A stretch of 5,583 nt of DNA from Bdellovibrionales bacterium (lineage in GTDB: Bacteria; Bdellovibrionota; Bacteriovoracia; Bacteriovoracales; Bacteriovoracaceae): assembly GCA_005791855.1 (NCBI GenBank), contig SXUH01000422.1, positions 1 to 5,583 on the forward strand. The letters run 5' to 3'. Made by a program: the position numbers and the translations under genes. The notes under the pieces were generated by a model that was not told the origin of the DNA, made no database searches, and saw only the letters and a list, made by a program, of their open reading frames with translations. This document shows positions 1 through 4,785 of this stretch, piece after piece (position 1 is the stretch's first letter; each line of letters opens with the position of its first letter).

Positions 1-725
1 CGGGGCCCCGCCTCGGTGACGTGGTGATCGAGGCCAACAACATCGCCAAGGGCTTCGGCGACCGGCTCCTCTACGAAAACCTCTCCTTCAAGCTTCCCCC
101 GGGGGGGATCGTCGGGATCATCGGGCCCAACGGCGCCGGGAAGACCACGCTCTTCAAGATGATCACCGGGGCCCTCGAGCCCGACGCCGGGAAGTTCAAG
201 ACCGGAGAAACGGTGAAGCTCTCCTACATCGACCAGTCCCGGGAGATGAATCCGGATTCGACCATCCTCCAGGAGATCAGCGGCGGGCTTGACCTGCTGA
301 AGCTCGGCAACCGAGAGGTGAACGCTCGTGCGTATATTTCGCGCTTCAACTTCTCCGGCGACGACCAGGGCAAGCGGATCAAGGAACTCTCGGGAGGGGA
401 GAAGAACCGGGTTCACCTAGCGAAGATGCTCAAGGAAGAAGGCAACGTCCTCCTCCTGGACGAGCCGACCAACGACCTCGACGTGAACACCCTCCAGGCC
501 CTGGAGCGGGCGCTGCTCGACTTCGCCGGCTGCGCCGTGGTCATCTCCCACGACCGGTACTTCCTGGACCGGATCTGCACCCACATGCTCGCCTTCGAAG
601 GGGAGTCGAAGGTGACCTGGTTCGAAGGAAACTTCCAGGACTACCACGAAGACCTCCGCCGGCGGCTGGGCGACAAGGCCGACGTGCCTCAGCGCCTGAC
701 CTACAAGAAACTCAAGCGAGACTAG
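1..725 (+). CDS. ettA: EttA, energy-dependent translational throttle ABC-F ATPase (C-terminal half, cut by window edge)
   Basis: ABC-F proteins are soluble ATPases with two ABC domains and no membrane part. EttA binds the ribosomal E site and gates entry into elongation according to the ATP/ADP ratio. Only the second ABC domain and the C-terminal tail are present. The frame is open to the left edge: bases 3-20 read GPRLGD, as in EttA just before domain 2, so the GTG at 21 is an internal valine and not a start. Visible motifs are Walker A GPNGAGKT (nt 123-146), signature LSGGE (387-401), Walker B with the ABC-F hallmark LLLDEPTNDLD (from 447) and the H-switch ISHDR (about 540-554). The tail (WFEGNFQDY, then QRLTYKKLKRD) matches the EttA C-terminus and separates it from Uup or YheS, which carry longer tails. 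No key ATPase residue is missing in the visible part. Identity is from remembered family sequence and is firm. Confidence 0.95.
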   Translation, partial: GPRLGDVVIEANNIAKGFGDRLLYENLSFKLPPGGIVGIIGPNGAGKTTLFKMITGALEPDAGKFKTGETVKLSYIDQSREMNPDSTILQEISGGLDLLKLGNREVNARAYISRFNFSGDDQGKRIKELSGGEKNRVHLAKMLKEEGNVLLLDEPTNDLDVNTLQALERALLDFAGCAVVISHDRYFLDRICTHMLAFEGESKVTWFEGNFQDYHEDLRRRLGDKADVPQRLTYKKLKRD

Positions 726-732
726 ATTCCAA

Positions 733-765
733 GGCCTTCCGGGGTGTCACCAACCCCGGAGGGCC
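733..765 (+). terminator. Strong hairpin after ettA, probable terminator
   Basis: Bases 733-745 pair with 753-765 over 13 bp with one G-T wobble, closing a 7-base loop. It begins 8 bases after the ettA stop codon. The usual U-run is not adjacent: the nearest run, TTTT, is at 779-782, 13 bases beyond the stem. It may be a weak or factor-assisted terminator, or a 3'-end stabiliser. Its place between ettA and a separate promoter supports a transcription-ending role. Confidence 0.6.
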
Positions 766-788
766 AGTCCTCAGAAGATTTTGCCCCC

Positions 789-817
789 CTGCTTTAACCG
801 GACCCGGAGCTTATAAT
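789..817 (+). promoter_or_regulatory. Sigma-70-type promoter of the cysteine-rich lipoprotein gene
   Basis: A perfect -10 hexamer TATAAT lies at 812-817. The -35 region at 17-bp spacing (789-794, CTGCTT) is a poor match to TTGACA, so the promoter rests mainly on its -10. Transcription would begin near base 824, leaving a leader of about 24 bases before the ATG at 848. This rules out the in-frame GTG at 821 as a start, since it would lie upstream of the transcript. Confidence 0.65.
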
Positions 818-838
818 GAAGTGAGTACCTCTTCGAGT

Positions 839-842
839 GGAG
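839..842 (+). promoter_or_regulatory. Ribosome binding site that sets the lipoprotein start at 848
   Basis: GGAG lies 5 bases before the ATG at 848. The longer in-frame GTG at 821 overlaps the promoter and would add nine residues (MSTSSSGVL) in front of a compact lipoprotein signal peptide. Confidence 0.7.
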
Positions 843-847
843 TGCTC

Positions 848-1261
848 ATGAACCTCAGGTCTCTGGTGATCCTCTTCCTCCTCCTCCTCAGCTACTCCTG
901 TAAGGTGGACCTGAACGGCAAGGTTACCACGGGTGCGACGACCAGAGAGTTCGTCCTCGGAGGCAACTGCGAAGTCTTCAACTCCTCCCTGGATGCCATG
1001 GTCTGCGTCGAGTACGACGACTACTACCACTCCGAGTCCCAGATGGACGCGAACTGCGACACCCTGACCACGCTCTACAACGCCGAGGGGGCCACGGGGA
1101 TTACCTTCTACTACGGCGACTTCGACGCCTGCCCGTCTTCGAACCGGGTCGGGAAGTGCATCCACTCGAAGAACCGCATCTACTACTACTCCTCGGAGTT
1201 CGGCGCCGGCTCGGCCGAGTCCGACTGCCTGTCCCTGAACGGCGTGTTCTCGACCAACTAG
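848..1261 (+). CDS. Small cysteine-rich exported lipoprotein, function unknown
   Basis: I do not recognise a named family. The 137-residue product starts with a short lipoprotein signal peptide: MNLR, a Leu-rich core, then the lipobox-like LSYSC with the lipidated Cys at 18. Ser at the -3 position is not the usual Leu or Ala, so lipidation is probable rather than certain. After Cys18 there are six cysteines (41, 53, 70, 95, 104, 127), an even number suited to three disulfides in an oxidising compartment. They fall into two triplets with similar layout, C-x11-C-x16-C and C-x8-C-x22-C. Each triplet has a Tyr cluster before its third Cys, which suggests a duplicated unit. The protein should sit in the periplasm or outer membrane. 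It has its own promoter and is probably monocistronic. Its stop overlaps that of the convergent ATPase gene within the palindrome CTAG. It may be unrelated in function to the pilus operon. Confidence 0.8.
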   Translation: MNLRSLVILFLLLLSYSCKVDLNGKVTTGATTREFVLGGNCEVFNSSLDAMVCVEYDDYYHSESQMDANCDTLTTLYNAEGATGITFYYGDFDACPSSNRVGKCIHSKNRIYYYSSEFGAGSAESDCLSLNGVFSTN

Positions 1262-2358
1262 GCCCACGGCTCCGCCGTCCCTCCGACGACGGTCTCGTAG
1301 AACGGGGTTCCCCGGTCCGAACCGAGGATGCGGATCACCTCCTTCACTCTCTTCCGCTCCAGGAAGACCACGTACTCGAGGTTCCGACAGAGGAGCTCCT
1401 GGACCTTCTCGAAGGTCAGGTTCGCCTCGCCCGCGTAGAGAGAAAAGAGGAGGGCGGCCCGGTGGAGCCCGTCCACCGCACTCGAGGCGTGGAGCGTTCC
1501 CAGGAGACCCCGGTGGCCCGTGTTCATCGCCAGGAGGAAGGGGACCACCTCGTGGGAGCGCATCTCCCCGAGGATGATCCGGTCCGGACTCAGGCGCAGG
1601 GAATAGGAGAGGTAGGCCCTGAGCGACGTCTCCCGGGAGTCGCCGGAGAGGAACCTCGTCTGGTGCGGGTGGGAGCAGCTGATCTCGAAGGTGTCCTCGA
1701 GGATCACCAGGTGCTCGTCGGGGTCCACCTCTTCCAGCAGCGCCGAGAGGAGGGAGGTCTTCCCCGACCCGGTGGCGCCGGCGACGAGGACGTTTCTCTT
1801 CCGCGCGACGAGGTCCTTCAGCAGGGCTTCGTCTCCGAAGGATCGGAGGGGGTGGGGAGTGGTGGCCAGCGATCTCAAGACGAGCTTGGAGACGCCGAGG
1901 GGGGAGGTGGACCCGTGGATCAGGCTGATCCGGTAGGTCTTCCCGAAGAGCTCTCCGTAGAAGCTGCAGAACGGATTCTGGACGTTCCAGTTCTGCTTGA
2001 AGTGGAGCGAGAGGATCTCGAGCCACAGCTGCCAGTCGGCGTCGCCGAGGTCGACGGCGAGGGCCTTCTTCTCTCCGCCGGGGCCCTGGACCTGCGAGCA
2101 CCGGGGCCCGTGGAAGAAGTATTCCGTGCCTCCGACCGCGAGGACCTCCCCGAGGAAGGGCCACTCGGTGAGCTGGGTGAAGCTCATCCGGAGCTGGTCC
2201 AGGTCCTCCGCTCCTTCGAACACCGGAAGGTCCGCAAAGAAGGTCTCCCAGGAGGGGATGATGCCCTTGTTGAGGTAGGAGAGGAGGATGGCCCGGGACT
2301 TCGCCAGGGCCTCGTCTCTTTTGAGGGGGAGCTCGTCTTGCCTGAAGAGGTTGAGCAT
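1258..2358 (-). CDS. cpaF: CpaF/TadA-type pilus assembly ATPase, short form (VirB11/GspE superfamily)
   Basis: This 366-residue hexameric secretion ATPase would power assembly of Tad/Flp pilins from the cytoplasmic face of the inner membrane. Visible motifs are Walker A GATGSGKT (194-201), Asp-box VILEDTFE (218-225), atypical Walker B RIILGEMR (260-267) and the His-box around HRGLLGTLHA (282-291), with the CpaF-like AMNTGH just before it. It is shorter than the usual 450-500 residue CpaF. The N-terminal domain is much diverged: only FLGEVLAVGGTEYFFHGP (68-85) recalls the family's pre-ATPase segment. In family members Walker B is followed by a Gly-rich GGE; here it reads SHE. The start is the ATG at 2358, because upstream in-frame sequence is a Pro/Arg-rich shadow of the secretin. 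Its ATG shares one base with the secretin stop (TGATG), so translation is probably coupled. It is the last gene of the operon, and no tadB/tadC follows. Confidence 0.9.
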   Translation of the reverse strand: MLNLFRQDELPLKRDEALAKSRAILLSYLNKGIIPSWETFFADLPVFEGAEDLDQLRMSFTQLTEWPFLGEVLAVGGTEYFFHGPRCSQVQGPGGEKKALAVDLGDADWQLWLEILSLHFKQNWNVQNPFCSFYGELFGKTYRISLIHGSTSPLGVSKLVLRSLATTPHPLRSFGDEALLKDLVARKRNVLVAGATGSGKTSLLSALLEEVDPDEHLVILEDTFEISCSHPHQTRFLSGDSRETSLRAYLSYSLRLSPDRIILGEMRSHEVVPFLLAMNTGHRGLLGTLHASSAVDGLHRAALLFSLYAGEANLTFEKVQELLCRNLEYVVFLERKRVKEVIRILGSDRGTPFYETVVGGTAEPWA

Positions 2359-3641
2359 CACTCCTCCGCTTCCAGCACCACGTAGCCGTAGATCTGCTTG
2401 TAGGTCTTCTGGTCGGACTTCGATTCGAAGAGGTGCCGGAGGATGGGGACCTCGCTTAGGATTGGGATCCCCTGCCGGTTCTTCGCGGTCGTCTGGAAAC
2501 CGACCTGGAAGATCTTCAGGGGCACGCCGAGCTCGAGGAGGGCGGAGGAGACTTCCTTGCTCCCGCTGATGGCCTGGTCGACGGGTCTGGTGAACTCGGT
2601 TTCGTAGTCCAGGAGGAGCTTGCCGTAGGACTCGGTGATCTTGGTCTTGATCCTGAGCCCCGCGAACCGCCAGTCGATGGGTGCGATCACCGGGCCCGCC
2701 CCGGCCGCGGAGATGTTCTGGTAGGGGATCTGGGACCCGACCTCCACGGTCTGCGGAGTGTGGAGGTTCACGATGAGCTCCGGCTCGGCCAGCGACGAGA
2801 GGTCCATCCGGGACCGGGAGAGGAACACGGAGTTCTCGTCGATGAGCTTCCGGAGCCCGTGATCGAAGAGGTCCTGGACCCGGGCCTGGAGCTTGTCCAG
2901 GCCGAGGTGGATCTCCCGTCCATCCATGCGCTCGAGCTGGATGAGCTTGAGCTTCAGGCGGTAGTTCCTGTGCCGGAGGCGGGATTCCTGCTGGACGAAG
3001 GAGACCCGGTAGAAGGCCGCGAGCTGCTTCAGCAGGGCCTCGTTGTTCTGGCCCTCGTAGAAGCACATGAGGTCCAGCCAGTCGGCCTGGCAGGTGACCG
3101 AGGAGAAGCCGTTGGCGTAGAGTTTCTTGTAGACCTGGCCAACGATGTGGTTCCGGAGCTTGGGATCGAGGTTTATCCGGAAGAACACCTGGTCCTGGAA
3201 CTGGCCCTTGATCTTCTGGAGGTAGAGGTAGTCGGAGAAGTCGGCCACGGTCCCGGAGGCGGTCATCACCGGACCCTTGATGTCGATGGTGAGGCTCAGG
3301 TTCTTAAGGGCGTCGGCCAGCTGGAAGGTCTTCAGAAACTTTTGTTTAGAGAGGACGTACAGGCTCAGGACCTCCTTGCCCTTGCTGGTCCAGACGATGA
3401 GGTCGGTGAACCCAACCTTCTTCCCCTTGATCAGGAGCTTTCCAGACTTAGGAATAAGTTTGTAGGAAATGACCTCCTTGTTCCCTACGGAGAAGTTCTT
3501 TAGGCCCTGGAATAGTAATTCCTTCTGCTCCCCTTTAGCTAAAACCACATCCGAGACCAGATCCTGAGAAAATGCTGCGCCGGGTATCAAGAGGAAGACT
3601 TTGACAAATAGCAGGCCAGTAGTTAAATTGAGGAGCTTCAA
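2358..3641 (-). CDS. cpaC: Tad/Flp pilus outer-membrane secretin (CpaC/RcpA-like)
   Basis: The product would form the outer-membrane ring through which the Flp pilus passes. From the TTG at 3641 it has 427 residues. A Sec signal peptide (1-25) begins MKLLNLTTG and ends AAFS before Q26. A pilus/secretin N-terminal domain (about 30-97) contains the typical GKKVGFTDLIVW (73-84). A BON-like stretch (about 115-170) follows. The secretin domain has VGSQIPYQ (about 301-308), WRFAGLRIK and the family signature GIPILSEVPILRHLF (391-405). The frame stays open to an ATG at 3863, which also has AGGAG 5 bases upstream. That start would add 74 hydrophobic residues, rich in TTA/CTA/ATA codons, lying exactly antisense to the gene at 3679-3858 and placed before an intact signal peptide, so I reject it. 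The weakness of my choice is that no good ribosome site precedes the TTG. Identity is firm; the start is moderately sure. Confidence 0.85.
   Translation of the reverse strand: MKLLNLTTGLLFVKVFLLIPGAAFSQDLVSDVVLAKGEQKELLFQGLKNFSVGNKEVISYKLIPKSGKLLIKGKKVGFTDLIVWTSKGKEVLSLYVLSKQKFLKTFQLADALKNLSLTIDIKGPVMTASGTVADFSDYLYLQKIKGQFQDQVFFRINLDPKLRNHIVGQVYKKLYANGFSSVTCQADWLDLMCFYEGQNNEALLKQLAAFYRVSFVQQESRLRHRNYRLKLKLIQLERMDGREIHLGLDKLQARVQDLFDHGLRKLIDENSVFLSRSRMDLSSLAEPELIVNLHTPQTVEVGSQIPYQNISAAGAGPVIAPIDWRFAGLRIKTKITESYGKLLLDYETEFTRPVDQAISGSKEVSSALLELGVPLKIFQVGFQTTAKNRQGIPILSEVPILRHLFESKSDQKTYKQIYGYVVLEAEE
3601..3629 (+). promoter_or_regulatory. Consensus-like promoter for the small basic protein gene, inside the 5' end of the secretin gene
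   Basis: TTGACA (3601-3606) matches the -35 consensus fully. After exactly 17 bases TAAATT (3624-3629) matches 4 of 6 at -10. Transcription would start near 3636, giving a leader of about 43 bases. The local sequence is clearly more AT-rich than the surrounding genes. The promoter points right, against the pilus operon, and its transcript start lies almost opposite the secretin start codon (3639-3641). Confidence 0.7.
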
Positions 3642-3666
3642 ATTCGATAAATAATGAGTTTTACTT

Positions 3667-3672
3667 AGGGAG
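3667..3672 (+). promoter_or_regulatory. Strong ribosome binding site of the small basic protein gene
   Basis: AGGGAG lies 6 bases before the ATG at 3679, which is near-ideal spacing. It supports real translation of the short plus-strand gene over the opposing minus-strand reading. Confidence 0.75.
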
Positions 3673-3678
3673 ATACTT

Positions 3679-3858
3679 ATGGCCTCTAGAACCGCAGTTA
3701 CAGAAAATCGTCGTAAAGCCAAGCATAGAGCAGCAGGAGCTAAGAGAAAGGCTGCCAACAGAAACAAAGGGACCACCCCGAAGTTCGCCATCCACGAAGG
3801 CGCGCCGGCCGCGAAGGCCGCTCCGAAAGCTAAAGCTACAAAAGCTGCGACAAAGTAA
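3679..3858 (+). CDS. Small Lys/Arg/Ala-rich basic protein (59 aa), function unknown
   Basis: The 59-codon frame runs from ATG at 3679 to TAA at 3856-3858. It starts MASRTAVTENRRKAKHRA, continues through AKRKAANRNKGTTPKF and ends in an Ala/Lys/Pro tail of the kind APAAKAAPKAKATK. There is no signal peptide, membrane segment or cysteine. The charge is strongly positive, so a nucleic-acid or ribosome partner is plausible but not shown. I recall similar short basic proteins with an RxxNKGTT-like core in Bdellovibrio and Myxococcus relatives, without a known function and not checked here. It has its own promoter (3601-3629), strong ribosome site (3667-3672) and a hairpin after the stop, so it looks like a complete transcription unit. 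It lies antisense within the pilus operon, between the 95-aa secreted protein gene and the secretin. Arg codons AGA and CGT and many A/T-ending Ala codons contrast with the GC-ending codons of its neighbours. Confidence 0.8.
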   Translation: MASRTAVTENRRKAKHRAAGAKRKAANRNKGTTPKFAIHEGAPAAKAAPKAKATKAATK

Positions 3859-3864
3859 TTCATA

Positions 3865-3883
3865 AGAGCTCCTACGGGGCTTT
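3865..3883 (+). terminator. Hairpin after the small basic protein gene, possible terminator
   Basis: AAGAGCTCC (3864-3872) pairs with GGGGCTTT (3876-3883) around the 3-base loop TAC; the stem is 8 bp with two G-T wobbles. It begins 6 bases after the TAA. The downstream TTTAAAGATTTT is T-rich but broken. The stem overlaps the end of the convergent 95-aa protein gene, whose stop is TAG at 3874-3872. Confidence 0.5.
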
Positions 3884-4159
3884 AAAGATTTTAAGTGATT
3901 CGGAAACGAACTCACGATCCACGGAGACCACAAATAGGTCTCCGTTGTTTTTTAGGCACAGGTCAAGCCTGCCTCTCCTCTTCACCGCCGCACAGTTTCG
4001 CACCTCCCGCACTCCGATGAGTTCCTCCGGAATCTGGTAATCACGCATCAGGATCTGCTTGATCATGGAAGCGGAGTCGGTCCCCGCTTCGTGGAAGACG
4101 TTGATCGGTGTGGCCGCCCACGCGCCGGCGGTGAAGAGGAAACTAATAATGAATCTCAT
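3872..4159 (-). CDS. Small secreted/periplasmic protein in the pilus locus (95 aa)
   Basis: I do not recognise a named family. A short Sec signal peptide (MRFIISFLFTAGAWA, cleavage before A16) leads into a mature protein of about 80 residues. It has one Cys pair (56, 68) that could form a disulfide, a motif HEAGTDSASMIKQIL (23-37) predicted helical, and a C-terminal strand-like DLFVVSVDREFVSESLKIF. The ATG at 4159 has AGGAG 6 bases upstream. The gene overlaps the end of the 141-aa protein gene by 17 bases in another frame, so the two are probably co-translated. It sits just before the secretin gene, which suggests a periplasmic accessory or regulator of the pilus. By size, export signal and location it resembles the Bdellovibrio host-interaction protein Bd0108 (101 aa, exported, in a type IVb pilus cluster), but I cannot align the two from memory. 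Confidence 0.75.
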   Translation of the reverse strand: MRFIISFLFTAGAWAATPINVFHEAGTDSASMIKQILMRDYQIPEELIGVREVRNCAAVKRRGRLDLCLKNNGDLFVVSVDREFVSESLKIFKAP

Positions 4160-4568
4160 GCTGCTCTCCTGTGTTCTTCGGGGCGAAGGTTAGGTTTCTG
4201 ATGAAGGGGAGGATCTCCCAGTGCTCGAAGTGGAAGAGGACCTGCGCCTCGCTCTCGCGGACCAGGACCGTGAGCTCCTCGGTCTCCGGGATGGTCGGCG
4301 ACCGGAGCAGGCCCTCGAGCTTTTTCCTGCTATCCCTCTGGACGAGGAGCACCTTCTTCCCCCGTTCGTAGGGCGTCTGGAGGGCGGCCTTGAGCTTCAC
4401 CTCGACCCAGCCTGACGGAAGGACCTCGGCTCCCGGCTCCTGCGGGCCCGGTCCGAAGAGGTAGAAGAAGAAGACGTTGGAGAGGATCAGGGCGAGGGCG
4501 AGCTTGACCCACCAGAGCCTAGTCCCGGTATTTTTTTTCAAGAGTGTCCCAACTTTTGAGGAAATCAT
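4143..4568 (-). CDS. Single-helix membrane-anchored periplasmic protein of the pilus locus (141 aa)
   Basis: The N-terminus is positively charged (MISSKVGTLLKKNTGTR), followed by one membrane helix (about 19-38, WWVKLALALILSNVFFFYLF). A periplasmic domain of about 100 residues, rich in short strands, follows and has no Cys. The stretch PSGWVEVKLKAALQTPYERG (51-70), then KKVLLVQRDS and ELTVLVRESEAQVLF, loosely recalls the SAF/C-terminal part of CpaB/RcpC. CpaB normally precedes the secretin gene, as here with one small gene between. This is a weak inference, because CpaB is about twice as long. The ATG at 4568 has GGAG 7 bases upstream. It overlaps the 88-aa gene before it by 50 bases, including an A8 tract, and the 95-aa gene after it by 17. 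Confidence 0.75.
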   Translation of the reverse strand: MISSKVGTLLKKNTGTRLWWVKLALALILSNVFFFYLFGPGPQEPGAEVLPSGWVEVKLKAALQTPYERGKKVLLVQRDSRKKLEGLLRSPTIPETEELTVLVRESEAQVLFHFEHWEILPFIRNLTFAPKNTGEQHEIHY

Positions 4569-4785
4569 TCAAGTGCTCCGATGTTGCTTTCTGGTAGAAG
4601 GTGGTGAGCCAGAGCAGACCCGTGAGGAGAATGCTCGCGGTCACTACCGAGAGGACAAGAGGGAGGAGAGCTTCGCCCCTTTCTCCGAGCTCCTGTACCC
4701 GAGCCGGGGATCCAGCGCATCCATGGCCGCCGCGTCCACGGCGAGGCTCAGGGAATAGGGCTTCTGGAAAAAAACATAGGTCCAT
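4519..4785 (-). CDS. TadE-like pseudopilin-type membrane protein (88 aa), start nested in the preceding gene
   Basis: The core is ERGEALLPLVLSVVTASILL (35-54) continuing to about residue 62, a single membrane helix preceded by an Arg-Gly-Glu-Ala junction. The 193-aa protein before it has the same junction (RGEATLL), which suggests related pseudopilin-type proteins. A charged amphipathic C-terminus follows (KATSEHLNDFLKSWDTLEKK). The ATG at 4785 has AGGAG (4796-4792) with 6-base spacing. No canonical start codon lies nearer the helix. This gives an unusually long 37-residue leader, encoded out of frame inside the 193-aa gene over 142 bases. The leader reads Pro/Arg/Gly-rich, as overlap-derived sequence often does. 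The classical G/xxxxE prepilin site is not met exactly, since Glu follows Gly at +1. The frame is well supported from residue 35; the exact start is less sure. Confidence 0.65.
   Translation of the reverse strand: MDLCFFPEALFPEPRRGRGGHGCAGSPARVQELGERGEALLPLVLSVVTASILLTGLLWLTTFYQKATSEHLNDFLKSWDTLEKKYRD
4531..4538 (-). other. A8 homopolymer tract in a dual-coding overlap, possible slippage site
   Basis: On the minus strand, eight A residues lie where the end of the 88-aa gene (Glu-Lys-Lys-Tyr) and the start of the 141-aa gene (Leu-Lys-Lys-Asn) overlap. Loss of one A would move the first frame into the second and fuse the pseudopilin-type protein to the anchored protein. Function is not shown. 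It is also the kind of place where an assembly indel could hide. Confidence 0.4.

Noticed and set aside
821..847. GTG at 821 as the lipoprotein start
   Set aside because: It lies 3 bases after the TATAAT box and so upstream of the expected transcript start; the ATG at 848 has GGAG at good spacing and opens directly on a lipoprotein signal peptide.
794..2164. Long minus-strand open frame of 456 codons
   Set aside because: Its product is an Arg/Pro/Gly-rich string with no domain, out of frame with the ATPase motifs and running through the plus-strand lipoprotein gene.
1156..2385. Long plus-strand open frame of 409 codons
   Set aside because: It is antisense to the ATPase, Glu/Val/Leu-rich with no recognisable motif, a usual artefact of GC-rich coding DNA.
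2359..3066. Upstream in-frame extension of the ATPase (236 more residues)
   Set aside because: It is Pro/Arg/Ala-rich low-complexity sequence typical of a shadow frame, and the secretin domain with clear motifs occupies the same strand in another frame.
2760..3503. Plus-strand open frame of 247 codons
   Set aside because: It mirrors the secretin gene, is acidic and repetitive, and no ribosome site or promoter goes with it.
3642..3863. 74-residue N-terminal extension of the secretin
   Set aside because: It is antisense to the small basic protein gene, hydrophobic because Lys/Ala codons read as Phe/Ala on the other strand, and it precedes a complete signal peptide. The AGGAG before its ATG keeps a small doubt.
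3661..3933. Minus-strand open frame of 90 codons over the small gene
   Set aside because: It has no signal peptide or domain and lies antisense to the better supported small basic gene, in a frame that fits neither neighbour.
4060..4100. Repeated TGGAAG in the 95-aa gene as a deletion hot spot like that of hit mutants
   Set aside because: The repeat is only six bases and could arise by chance; no longer direct repeat is visible in the gene.
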